Of a stretch of DNA of 8,037 bases, positions 1 through 6,456 are shown piece by piece. A program made the position numbers and the translations under genes. Origin of the DNA: Betaproteobacteria bacterium (lineage in GTDB: Bacteria; Pseudomonadota; Gammaproteobacteria; Burkholderiales; Usitatibacteraceae); NCBI GenBank assembly GCA_025362705.1, contig JANYFH010000303.1:1-8037 (forward strand), given 5' to 3'. The number at the start of each line of letters is the position of its first letter. The first letter of the stretch is position 1. Under the pieces are notes generated by a model. It was not told the origin of the DNA, ran no database searches, and saw only the letters and a program-made list of their open reading frames with translations.

Positions 1-201
1 GCGACCGGCAACATCTGCACCGAAGACATGGTGAACATGCTCGAAGATATGGACTTCGATACCGGTGTCGATCTCGACAAGCTGTTGGCCGCTGCAGTGA
101 AAATGCCGGCCATCGTCGGCCATGACGTGACCGGGCAGGTGATGCGTGCGGGCAAAACCATGCATCTTCACGCGGTGCCCGATAAGCTCTATACACAGTG
201 A
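1..201 (+). CDS. HMG-CoA lyase family protein, C-terminal end (partial)
   Basis: The first 66 codons (frame 1) are the C-terminus of a gene that begins before the window; it stops at TGA 199-201. The translation opens with ATGNICTEDMVNML and continues with TGVDLDKLL. This is the end of the TIM-barrel and the helical tail of hydroxymethylglutaryl-CoA lyases, right after their Gly-rich catalytic Cys loop (GGCPYA-x-G), which lies just outside. The family cleaves HMG-CoA to acetoacetate and acetyl-CoA in leucine breakdown, or acts on related 3-hydroxy-acyl-CoA substrates. The tail (GHDVTGQVMRAGK) resembles the betaproteobacterial branch of the family as I remember it, whose substrate is not always HMG-CoA. 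The next gene starts 17 nt downstream, so the two are probably co-transcribed. The family call is fairly firm; the exact substrate is not. Confidence 0.82.
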   Translation, partial: ATGNICTEDMVNMLEDMDFDTGVDLDKLLAAAVKMPAIVGHDVTGQVMRAGKTMHLHAVPDKLYTQ

Positions 202-208
202 TTACGTC

Positions 209-213
209 AAGGA
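209..213 (+). promoter_or_regulatory. Ribosome binding site deciding the start of the barrel protein
   Basis: AAGGA lies 5 nt before ATG 219. The longer reading frame could begin at GTG 198, overlapping the stop codon of the lyase gene, but that would put this Shine-Dalgarno inside the gene and add seven residues in front of a perfect signal peptide. The site therefore favours ATG 219. Confidence 0.7.
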
Positions 214-218
214 ACCGG

Positions 219-923
219 ATGAAAAAAATTGTTGTTGCGGTCGCAATGTTGTTCGCGGCCAATGCCGTTGCTGGCGACCTGGATCAGATCGGCACATTGT
301 CGCAAAGCCAGTTTCTGAAGCTTTCCACCGATCTGGGTGCCGCCGCTGCATACAAGGGCGTTACCCCCGCGACACCATTGGGCCTCACCGGTTTCGATGT
401 CGGCGTGGAAGTAACGCAGACGAAAATTGAAAATACATCAGAGTTTCGCCAGGCAGGGGTTGGCGACATAAGCAATCTGTACGTACCAAAAATACATGTC
501 GCCAAAGGACTCCCGTACGGCTTTGATATCGGTGCATTCGTGAGCCGGGTATCGGGTGTGAATGGCTCGCTGATCGGTGCCGAAGCGCGCTGTGCGATAT
601 TGGATGATGGTGTAGCAACACCCGCTGTTGGCATACGATTGTCGGGCAGCAAACTCACCGGCGTCAGCCACGTTTCACTTTCCACTTTCGCAATAGACGC
701 GATGCTGTCAAAAAAACTCACGCTGGTGACGCCATACATCGGTGTCGGTACCGTGCGTGTGAAGAGTAATGCAGACGTTGCCAGTCTGCGGGAAGAGGGT
801 TTCAGTAAATCGCGCTTATTCGTCGGCATGAACGTGAATTTTCTCGTCACCAATTTCGCCGTTGAGGCTGAAAAAATGGGTGACAACACGAGCTTGTCGG
901 CGAAGGTGGGCTTCCGGTTTTAA
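219..923 (+). CDS. Outer-membrane beta-barrel protein, unknown function
   Basis: A 234-residue protein. The N-terminus MKKIVVAVAMLFAANAVA is a typical Sec signal peptide, with a likely signal peptidase I cut after A18 (AVA|GD). The mature chain shows repeated amphipathic beta-strand patterns broken by Gly/Asp/Asn turns, few charged clusters and no long hydrophobic helix. It ends ...SAKVGFRF, with the terminal Phe and alternating aromatics recognised by the BAM complex as an outer-membrane insertion signal. I infer a barrel of about 8-10 strands in the outer membrane. It resembles conserved hypothetical barrel proteins of betaproteobacteria; I do not know a function. It lies 17 nt after the lyase gene and 33 nt before the binding-protein gene, with no terminator, so it is probably part of the importer operon and could help the substrate cross the outer membrane. 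One Cys sits mid-chain (ARCAIL). Confidence 0.78.
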   Translation: MKKIVVAVAMLFAANAVAGDLDQIGTLSQSQFLKLSTDLGAAAAYKGVTPATPLGLTGFDVGVEVTQTKIENTSEFRQAGVGDISNLYVPKIHVAKGLPYGFDIGAFVSRVSGVNGSLIGAEARCAILDDGVATPAVGIRLSGSKLTGVSHVSLSTFAIDAMLSKKLTLVTPYIGVGTVRVKSNADVASLREEGFSKSRLFVGMNVNFLVTNFAVEAEKMGDNTSLSAKVGFRF

Positions 924-956
924 CCAATAATATTTTGACGGGATGAGGAGAGAAAT

Positions 957-1994
957 ATGTTCAAAAAAATAATCGGCGCAGCGTTAGTGCTGGCGGCAGC
1001 TTCGCTTGCCATCACAGCCAATGTCGCCAACGCACAGGCGCTGGAGAAGAAAAAAATCACGGTTGCGGTCGGCGGGAAAGGCTTGTTCTACTACTTACCG
1101 CTGACGCTTGCAGAGCGGCTGGGCTATTTCAAGGACGAAGGGCTCGATGTCGAAATTGCTGATTTTGCGGGCGGTGCCAAAGCGTTACAGGCTCTGGTCG
1201 GCGGCTCTGCTGACCTGGTCTCCGGCGCGTTCGAACATACCATCAATATGCAGGCGAAAAAACAGCCGATTACGGCCGTGGTATTGCAGGCCGGTTATTC
1301 GTCGATTACGCTGGTGTTGCCGAAAGACAAAGCGGCGAAGTACAAATCAGCGAAAGATCTTAAAGGTTTGAAGATCGGTGTGACTGCACCCGGCTCATCA
1401 ACCAACATGTTCGTCAACAATCTGCTGGCCAAGGAAGGCTTGAAGCCGACCGAGGTTTCGATCGTTGGCACTGGTGCCGGTTCGGGCGCAGTGGCCGCGA
1501 TGGAAAAAGGCGAGATCGACGGCATGTCCAATCTGGATCCGGTCATCAGCCAGTTGGAGGCAAGCGGAAAATATGTTGCTGTCGCAGACAGCCGCACCGA
1601 AAAAGGCATGAAGGATATTTACGGCGGCGACTATCTGGCTTCCTGCATTTACGTCAATTCCGATTTCATCAAGAAAAATCCGAACACCACACAAGCGGTG
1701 GTGAATGCCATGGTGCATGCTCTGCGCTGGCTGGCGAAGGCGACGCCGGAACAGGTGATGGCGGTGGTGCCGGAATCGTACAGGGGCGGCAATCGCGGTC
1801 TGTATAAAGCGGCGCTACTGAAAAACATGGTCGGCTATTCCACCGATGGCCAGATGAGCATGAAGGCCGCACAGAATGTCTACAAAGTATTGAAACAGTT
1901 TGAACCTTCAGTAATTGCGGCGGGTGACTCCATCAATCTTCAAGCAACTTACGACAATCACTTTGCCGTGAAGGCGGGCGCAAAATACAAATGA
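957..1994 (+). CDS. ABC transporter periplasmic substrate-binding protein (NitT/TauT, NMT1/THI5-like)
   Basis: A 345-residue protein. The strong Shine-Dalgarno AGGAGAG (946-952) lies 4 nt before ATG 957. A Sec signal peptide covers residues 1-26 (cut at ANA|QA). The mature protein opens with a beta-strand (KITVAVGG) and the family pattern YYLPLTLAERLGYFKDEGL followed by GGAKALQALVGGSADL, the first lobe of SsuA/TauA/NrtA/THI5-like binding proteins. The second-lobe strand LKGLKIGVTAPGSSTNMF, with the Gly/Ser-rich loop that normally touches the ligand, follows at about residues 137-155. Full length for the family, with no damage. It captures a small, probably anionic or ring-shaped substrate in the periplasm and hands it to the permease encoded downstream. 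The ligand cannot be told from sequence: sulfonates, nitrate, pyrimidines and aromatic acids are all carried by relatives. The neighbouring acyl-CoA lyase hints at a carbon source rather than a nitrogen or sulfur source, but this is a guess. Confidence 0.9.
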   Translation: MFKKIIGAALVLAAASLAITANVANAQALEKKKITVAVGGKGLFYYLPLTLAERLGYFKDEGLDVEIADFAGGAKALQALVGGSADLVSGAFEHTINMQAKKQPITAVVLQAGYSSITLVLPKDKAAKYKSAKDLKGLKIGVTAPGSSTNMFVNNLLAKEGLKPTEVSIVGTGAGSGAVAAMEKGEIDGMSNLDPVISQLEASGKYVAVADSRTEKGMKDIYGGDYLASCIYVNSDFIKKNPNTTQAVVNAMVHALRWLAKATPEQVMAVVPESYRGGNRGLYKAALLKNMVGYSTDGQMSMKAAQNVYKVLKQFEPSVIAAGDSINLQATYDNHFAVKAGAKYK

Positions 1995-2018
1995 GCCCCA
2001 GTAGCCACGATTGACAGT

Positions 2019-2831
2019 ATGGCAACAGCGCTCTCTCTCACCAATATCAGCGTTACCTTCACCGGTAAGTCTGGCGGTGGTGGCTACACCGCTATCAAAG
2101 ACACGACACTCAATATCGCCGACGGTGAATTCGTTTCCATCGTCGGGCCAACCGGCTGCGGAAAATCCACCCTGCTTAATATTGGCGCAGGGCTGTTGAA
2201 AGCCTCCAGCGGCGAGGTGAAAGTATTCGGCGAACCGCTGATCGGCCTGAACCAGCAAGCGGGCTACATGTTCCAATCCGAATCGCTAATGCCCTGGCGT
2301 TCGGCGCTGGCCAATGTCACCGCCGGATTGCAGTTTCGTGGTGTAGAAGCAACGGAAGCCGCGCGACAAGGTGAACAATGGCTGGAGCGCGTCGGGCTCA
2401 ACGGCTTCGGCAATCGTTATCCGCACGAGCTCTCCGGTGGCATGCGAAAGCGCGCGGCCCTCGCGCAAATGCTGATCCTCGATCCCAAAATCATGCTGAT
2501 GGACGAACCGTTTTCGGCGCTCGATATTCAAACGCGGCAACTGATGGAAAATGAACTGTTGCAGTTGTGGGAAACGGATAAAAAATCAGTGGTCTTTATT
2601 ACCCACGATCTGGAAGAAGCGATCTCGCTTTCGGATCGCGTCATCGTGCTGGCGGCAGGACCCGCAACGCACCCCATCGGCGAATTCGCCATTGATCTCC
2701 CGCGACCACGCGATGTCGCCGAGATTCGCATGACGCCGCGCTTTCTTGAATTACACGCGCAGATTTGGCATGCGATGAAAGAGGAAGTATTGAAAGGGTA
2801 TGCGCAGACGAAGAACAAGGTCGTCGCGTGA
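2019..2831 (+). CDS. ABC transporter ATP-binding protein (NitT/TauT family)
   Basis: A 270-residue cytoplasmic ATPase that powers the importer. All motifs are intact: Walker A GPTGCGKST (residues 43-51), Q-loop Q86 in YMFQSESLMPW, signature LSGGM (138-142) followed by RKRAALAQ, Walker B IMLMDE (158-163), D-loop SALD (166-169) and switch His196 in ITHDLEEA. The LSGGM signature and the MPW after the Q-loop are typical of SsuB/TauB/NrtD-type proteins. The start is 24 nt after the binding-protein stop. There is no good Shine-Dalgarno before ATG 2019 (the region reads CCACGATTGACAGT), so translation may rely on coupling to the gene upstream. The 3' end overlaps the permease start by 4 nt. The C-terminal tail after about residue 225 is the usual short extension without a regulatory domain. 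Confidence 0.93.
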   Translation: MATALSLTNISVTFTGKSGGGGYTAIKDTTLNIADGEFVSIVGPTGCGKSTLLNIGAGLLKASSGEVKVFGEPLIGLNQQAGYMFQSESLMPWRSALANVTAGLQFRGVEATEAARQGEQWLERVGLNGFGNRYPHELSGGMRKRAALAQMLILDPKIMLMDEPFSALDIQTRQLMENELLQLWETDKKSVVFITHDLEEAISLSDRVIVLAAGPATHPIGEFAIDLPRPRDVAEIRMTPRFLELHAQIWHAMKEEVLKGYAQTKNKVVA

Positions 2832-3634
2832 AAAAACCCCCCATCTGGTTCTGGCAAATCGCATTACTTGTCATGATCTTTATCATTTGGCATATCGCTA
2901 CCTCGCCCGACTTGATCCCGCCGATATTTTTTGACAACGAATATCGCGCCGCATTTTTCTTCGGCGAGCCCGCCAAAATTTTCAACGCAATCTGGGTGTG
3001 GTTTATGTCCGGCGAAATATATCCGCATCTATGGGTGACATTGCAGGAAACGCTATTGGCGTTTGCGATCGGGACACTGCTGGGGTTGGCGGTGGGTCTG
3101 TGGCTGGGCTTGACGCCGCTCGCCTCCGCGATCCTCGATCCCTACATCAAGGCAATGAACGCGATGCCGCGTGTAATCCTCGCGCCGATTTTCATGGTCT
3201 GGTTCGGGCTCGGCATCTGGTCCAAGGTGGCGCTTGGCGTGACGTTGGTATTCTTCATTGTATTTTTCAACGTCTACCAGGGCGTGAAAGAGGTTTCACC
3301 CGTGGTACTCAACAACGCGCGCATGCTCGGCGCGAATGCATCGCAATTGCTGCGCTACGTCTACTTGCCATCGGCAACTTCATGGGTGTTTTCCAGCCTG
3401 CATACCTCAGTCGGCATGGCCTTCGTCGGCGCGGTCGTCGGCGAATATCTCGGCAGCGCGAAAGGTGTGGGCTATCTCATTCACCAGGCCGAAGGCGCGT
3501 TCGATATCAACACCGTGTTCGCAGGCATTCTGGTGCTCACCGTGTTTGCGCTGTTGCTTGATTTTGTGGTGACGTTTGCGGAGAACAAGCTTCTCAAGTG
3601 GCGACCGCAGCAGGCGGAGACTGAGACGACGTGA
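2828..3634 (+). CDS. ABC transporter permease (NitT/TauT family, BPD-type)
   Basis: A 268-residue inner-membrane permease. I place the start at GTG 2828, which overlaps the TGA of the ATPase gene (GTGA) and has AAGG 7 nt upstream; a longer frame from ATG 2765 would only add 21 hydrophilic residues that read out of frame over the ATPase gene. Residues 6-24 form the first membrane helix, followed by a periplasmic stretch to about residue 67 rich in aromatics. Further helices lie at about 69-94, 115-130, 133-150, 186-206 and 228-250. The cytoplasmic EAA-type coupling loop is at about 162-181 (NNARMLGA then RYVYLP), where the ATPase docks; the motif opens with NNA instead of EAA, a mild deviation. 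The conserved GEYLGSAKGVGYLI (205-218) is typical of SsuC/TauC-like permeases. A homodimer is expected. Intact. Confidence 0.92.
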   Translation: MKKPPIWFWQIALLVMIFIIWHIATSPDLIPPIFFDNEYRAAFFFGEPAKIFNAIWVWFMSGEIYPHLWVTLQETLLAFAIGTLLGLAVGLWLGLTPLASAILDPYIKAMNAMPRVILAPIFMVWFGLGIWSKVALGVTLVFFIVFFNVYQGVKEVSPVVLNNARMLGANASQLLRYVYLPSATSWVFSSLHTSVGMAFVGAVVGEYLGSAKGVGYLIHQAEGAFDINTVFAGILVLTVFALLLDFVVTFAENKLLKWRPQQAETETT

Positions 3635-3641
3635 ACGTCGT
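3626..3641 (+). other. Short perfect hairpin across the permease stop codon
   Basis: ACGACG (3626-3631), loop TGAA (3632-3635) and CGTCGT (3636-3641) form a 6-bp perfect stem. The loop contains the TGA stop of the permease gene. No T-run follows, so it is not a normal intrinsic terminator. It may protect the 3' end of the message or be chance. Confidence 0.3.
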
Positions 3642-3664
3642 ATGCGGCGATAGTCAACCAGCAT

Positions 3665-3698
3665 AAAACTACGTAGATCGCCATTGGGCGTGCGTTTT
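3665..3698 (+). repeat. 34-nt intergenic direct repeat, copy 1
   Basis: 28 of 34 bases match positions 4592-4625 without gaps. The copy contains the 8-base palindrome CTACGTAG (3669-3676), then CGCC-ATTG-GGCG (3679-3690), a 4-bp stem with a 4-base loop, and ends in TTTT (3695-3698). It begins 31 nt after the permease stop. It could be a protein-binding site, a small terminator or a dispersed intergenic element; I do not recognise the family. Confidence 0.6.
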
Positions 3699-3709
3699 GA
3701 TAATTTATT

Positions 3710-3730
3710 GCCGGAGTTGCCCGGCTGTTT
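3710..3730 (+). terminator. Weak candidate terminator after the ABC operon
   Basis: GCCGG (3710-3714) and CCGGC (3721-3725) can pair around a 6-base loop AGTTGC and are followed by TGTTT. The stem is only 5 bp and the T-run is short and broken. It is the best hairpin-plus-T candidate in this gap, but weak. Confidence 0.25.
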
Positions 3731-3909
3731 CAAACCGCCGAGTGGGTCCGGTTATACCTATGCCTGACCAGCGTGTACATTGCTGACGTGCCGCATAGTC
3801 AATTTCGAACCGCAAACTTCTGTTTCGCCTGAGTGCGATGCGCCGTGCATGAGCTTAATCTGCTTCATCGGCGGTTCAACCGCATTGACGTAGCTTCAGG
3901 AGAAATGTC

Positions 3910-4386
3910 ATGACTGACGGTCAGCAAAGCCTCGCATCCAGCAAACCCGCCAACGCGCCAATGGCCGACATGTCCAGAGTGCGTCTCTCTGGCATCAAAG
4001 TCCTGGTCATAGACGACGGCAGAACGATTCGTCGTAGCGCGGAGATCATGCTCATGCAGGCCGGCTGCGAGGTCGAATTTGCGGACGACGGATTCGATGC
4101 GCTGGGGAAAATTTCACTTTATCGCCCGGATCTCATCTTTGCTGACGTTCTGATGCCGCGCCTGGATGGGTACCAAACTTGTGCGTTGATCAAGCGGTGC
4201 GGGGCGCACAAACACATACCCGTGATCATGCTGACATCCAAAGACAACCTTTTTGACCGCGCACGTGGACATGCCGTTGGAGCGAATCAATACCTCACCA
4301 AGCCATTTGCAAAGGAAACACTTCTACATACGATTGAGGCCCACGTGCGGGGCAGGCAGGCCGTGTCGCAGGTGCTGCACAGCTAA
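3910..4386 (+). CDS. Stand-alone receiver-domain response regulator, PilG-like
   Basis: 158 residues: a hydrophilic N-terminal tail (1-28), one receiver domain (about 29-150) and no output domain. The Shine-Dalgarno AGGAGA ends 6 nt before ATG 3910. The receiver has the acidic pair D35-D36, phospho-acceptor D79 (FADVLMPRLDG), switch T109 (IMLTSKD), aromatic Y128 and the invariant K131 (YLTKPF), so it should be phosphorylated by a histidine kinase. Segments TIRR, GFDAL, RPDLIF, MPRLDGYQTCALIK and YLTKPFAKE closely match PilG, the CheY-like regulator of type IV pilus twitching motility in the Pil-Chp system. PilG usually reads IDDSKTIRR; here Ser is replaced by Gly37. No pilH, pilI, pilJ or kinase gene is adjacent, so it is an orphan or a paralogue, and I give no symbol. 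It acts in the cytoplasm by protein-protein contact. Both sides carry a copy of the 34-nt repeat. Confidence 0.88.
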   Translation: MTDGQQSLASSKPANAPMADMSRVRLSGIKVLVIDDGRTIRRSAEIMLMQAGCEVEFADDGFDALGKISLYRPDLIFADVLMPRLDGYQTCALIKRCGAHKHIPVIMLTSKDNLFDRARGHAVGANQYLTKPFAKETLLHTIEAHVRGRQAVSQVLHS

Positions 4387-4681
4387 TTGCCGCAGTATCG
4401 GTCAGCGCATAGTCGAGTGTGACCACGCGTGCGATGGGGCAGCGGGTATGGATTCGCTCACTCTGTCCTGCGAAAATTCATTTCGATCATTACCGAGCTG
4501 ACGCTGACGACCGACATCTGCCGGAATACAGTGGCGATTTGAAGAGCCCACGAATAAATGATCAGCCGTGGTTGGATGGTGATTGGTGCACGAAACAACG
4601 TAGAGCGCCATTTGGCGGGCATTTTCAGAGGCAAAGTAGTCTGTAACCCGCCCCAGTGCTCGATTCTGGCGCTCCAACATT
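4387..4681. other. Non-coding stretch between convergent receiver gene and tolC
   Basis: 295 bp separate two converging genes. Open frames of 75 to 92 codons exist on both strands, but they lack Shine-Dalgarno sequences and their products look random (rich in Arg, His, Cys and Trp). The only distinctive structure is copy 2 of the 34-nt repeat (4592-4625). No strong bidirectional terminator was found, which is unusual for a convergent pair. Confidence 0.6.
4592..4625 (+). repeat. 34-nt intergenic direct repeat, copy 2
   Basis: Same orientation as copy 1 at 3665-3698, with six substitutions and no gaps. It keeps ACGTAGA (4598-4604), the stem-loop CGCC-ATTT-GGCG (4606-4617) and the terminal TTTT (4622-4625). 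The CTACGTAG palindrome of copy 1 is degraded here (CAACGTAG). It lies about 205 nt after the receiver stop and about 57 nt beyond the tolC 3' end. Confidence 0.6.
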
Positions 4682-6004
4682 TCAGCGCACCAGCATCCGA
4701 TTAACTTCCGCCAGATCTTCCTCGACCAACCGGCCCGCTGCCGACTTCAGGCGCAATTGGCTGAGTATCGTGTTGTAGCGTGCCTGTTGCAGGTCGCGTT
4801 GCGCCTGGAACAATTGCTGCTGCGCGTTGAGTACGTCTACGTTCGTGCGCACGCCGACTTCCTTGCCGAGGACGGTGGCGTCCAATGATGATTTGTTCGA
4901 CACGAGGGCGGCTTCCAATGCCTTTACCTGGGCGACACCGTTGGTCACGCCCAAATAATTCTGGCGCACCGATTGCGCGACGGTACGCTTGGCGTTTTCC
5001 AGATCAGCGTCGGCCCGGTCGCGATTGGAGAGCGATTGCCGCACACGCGATTGAGTGCCGCCGCCTTGATATAACGGAATGGTCAGCGTTACGCCGATGC
5101 CGGCAGAGCGTGTGTCGAACGAAGGACCGACACCGCCAGTGACGGTCGTGGAAGGTGAAGAAGCATTGCCGAAGCTGCCGGTGAAGTCCAGCGTCGGCAT
5201 ATGGCCGGCCCTGTTGCGATCGACGTCCTTGGCAGCAATTTCATAGGCAAGCCGCAATTGCGCGATCACCGGACTCGCTTCTTCAGCGGCTTTCACCCAC
5301 TGGTCCATGTCGCTCGGTTTCGGCAGAGTCAGTATCGGATTGTCGCGCAGTGGTGCCAAACCTGCTGGCATTTTGTTGATCAGTTGCTGCAAGGCCTGGC
5401 GCTTGATTTCCAGATCGTTGAGATCCGATATTTCCTTGGCTACGCCCAAATCGTATTTGGCTTGTGCTTCGTAAGTATCGGTGATGGTTGAAGTGCCGAC
5501 TTCGAAGTTACGTTTGGCCTGCGCGAGTTGTTCGTTGATCGCGGTTTTTTGCGCGCCCGAGAGCGCCACGTTGTCTTGCGCCAGCAGCACATCAAAATAG
5601 GCTTGCGCGGTGCGCACAATCAAACTCTGGCCCGCATCGGCAAACACGGCTTCGGATTGCTTGGCCTGCAGACCGGCCTGATCGAAAGTAATCCAGTTTT
5701 GCATGCGAAACAAGGGCTGCGTCAGGCTCACCGTGTAGCCATGCGTATTGAAATCGGCGGTGGGAAATCCGTCAGTATCACGATGGTTGCGGTTAAACGA
5801 TGCGGACAGACCAATGGACGGCAAAAGATTCGCGGCGCGCGCCTGCGGAACGATTTCTTTGCTTGCGTCATAGGTAAACCGCGCCGATGAATACACCGGG
5901 TCTTGCGCCTGGGCTGCGCGGTAAATATCGATCAGGTCGGCAGCGATTGCTGATGTGCCGAACAAACAACCAGCAACGAGTACTGCAGAGATTTTGAGTT
6001 TCAT
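4682..6004 (-). CDS. tolC: TolC family outer-membrane channel protein
   Basis: 440 residues, close to the usual mature size of TolC. An N-terminal signal peptide has a likely signal peptidase I cut near residue 21-22 (AIAA|DL). The mature protein begins DLIDIYRAAQAQDP, the classic TolC opening, followed by the first OEP repeat (about 25-220) with LTQPLF, AQAYFDVLLAQDN and the helix motif RNFEVGTSTITD. The second repeat (about 240-430) has VTLTIPLYQGG, QNYLGVTNG, GVRTNVDVLNAQQQLF and ARYNTILSQLRLKSAAGRL. The two-repeat plan gives a trimer with an outer-membrane barrel and a long periplasmic tunnel for RND/MFS efflux pumps and type I secretion. No inner-membrane pump or adaptor gene is nearby, so it probably serves several machines. 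The start is ATG 6002-6004 with only a weak Shine-Dalgarno. It lies 121 nt after the rhodanese gene. A VAGC lipobox-like string at residues 10-13 is noted separately. Confidence 0.93.
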   Translation of the reverse strand: MKLKISAVLVAGCLFGTSAIAADLIDIYRAAQAQDPVYSSARFTYDASKEIVPQARAANLLPSIGLSASFNRNHRDTDGFPTADFNTHGYTVSLTQPLFRMQNWITFDQAGLQAKQSEAVFADAGQSLIVRTAQAYFDVLLAQDNVALSGAQKTAINEQLAQAKRNFEVGTSTITDTYEAQAKYDLGVAKEISDLNDLEIKRQALQQLINKMPAGLAPLRDNPILTLPKPSDMDQWVKAAEEASPVIAQLRLAYEIAAKDVDRNRAGHMPTLDFTGSFGNASSPSTTVTGGVGPSFDTRSAGIGVTLTIPLYQGGGTQSRVRQSLSNRDRADADLENAKRTVAQSVRQNYLGVTNGVAQVKALEAALVSNKSSLDATVLGKEVGVRTNVDVLNAQQQLFQAQRDLQQARYNTILSQLRLKSAAGRLVEEDLAEVNRMLVR

Positions 6005-6125
6005 GTTTTCACGTTTCTGGTCGTTCGCGCTTTTAGTTGCTTCACGCTGTCCGACCGCAGGGTAATTAAAAATTTGAGTAAAAGATTATGACGTGTTGGC
6101 AGGACTGCGCAGATTTATGGATTTC

Positions 6126-6449
6126 TCAATACAAAGCGATACGCGAATCCACGTGACGCGCCCAAGCATCGATTCCACCCTGCAAATTATGCAGGTTCTT
6201 GAACCCCATCCGCTCCAGAAATGCGACGACTTGCAGGCTTCGCGTGCCGTGATGACAAATAACGACCGTAGGATGCGATCGATCGATTTCTTCTACCTTG
6301 TCTGGGATCTGCTGCATCGGCAGCAACTCGCTTCCGGCTATGCGCGCCAGTTGGAATTCCCGCGGTTCGCGAACATCCAGAAGGTGCGGTCTCGCTTCCG
6401 GTTCTGCTTCCATCATGGCATGCAATTGCAGCACGGTTAGCTGGCGCAT
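6126..6449 (-). CDS. Single-domain rhodanese-like sulfurtransferase
   Basis: 107 residues when started at ATG 6447-6449 (MRQLTVLQL), the start that fits single-domain rhodaneses; the frame stays open to ATG 6488 (13 more residues), which would overlap the methyltransferase gene by 32 nt. Neither start has a clear Shine-Dalgarno. With the chosen start the gene begins 7 nt after the methyltransferase stop, so translation is probably coupled. Family marks: LLDVREPREF (23-32), AGSELLPM (38-45), catalytic Cys65 in the active-site loop CHHGTRS (65-71), and LQGGIDAWARHV near the end. The Cys carries a persulfide and transfers sulfur to cyanide or cellular acceptors; the six-residue loop after Cys is of sulfur-transferase size, not the longer Cdc25/arsenate type. 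Cytoplasmic, no signal peptide. The physiological acceptor is unknown. Confidence 0.88.
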   Translation of the reverse strand: MRQLTVLQLHAMMEAEPEARPHLLDVREPREFQLARIAGSELLPMQQIPDKVEEIDRSHPTVVICHHGTRSLQVVAFLERMGFKNLHNLQGGIDAWARHVDSRIALY

Positions 6450-6456
6450 CGGCGGG

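Larger units (their letters stand above)
3635..3909. other. Non-coding stretch between permease and receiver gene
   Basis: 275 bp without a credible gene; open frames here are short, lack a Shine-Dalgarno and have no protein-like composition. It holds copy 1 of a 34-nt repeat (3665-3698), a weak hairpin (3710-3725) and, at its end, the strong Shine-Dalgarno AGGAGA (3898-3903) of the receiver gene. I could not identify a convincing sigma-70 promoter, although the receiver gene probably has its own. Confidence 0.6.

Noticed and set aside
2765..2827. Longer permease start at ATG 2765
   Set aside because: It would overlap the ATPase gene by 67 nt and add a charged leader unlike family members; GTG 2828 has a Shine-Dalgarno and the typical 4-nt overlap.
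957..3634. Idea that the THI5-like importer is a thiamine precursor transporter because a TPP riboswitch is in the window
   Set aside because: The riboswitch lies more than 4 kb away, beyond four leftward genes, and reads away from the importer. No THI element precedes the importer genes, and the fold family carries many unrelated ligands.
3640..4412. Recurring short string ATAGTC (GCGATAGTC near 3643, CCGCATAGTC near 3791, GCGCATAGTC near 4404)
   Set aside because: The match is only 6 to 9 bases, flanks do not align, and spacing is irregular, so chance is likely.
4402..4680. 92-codon open frame on the minus strand, and a 75-codon frame on the plus strand at 4419-4646
   Set aside because: Neither has a Shine-Dalgarno, a domain or protein-like composition; both are best explained as chance frames in a GC-rich gap.
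4682..6004. Long plus-strand open frames inside tolC (for example 5528-5890)
   Set aside because: They are antisense shadows of a well-conserved coding sequence, without ribosome binding sites or recognisable products.
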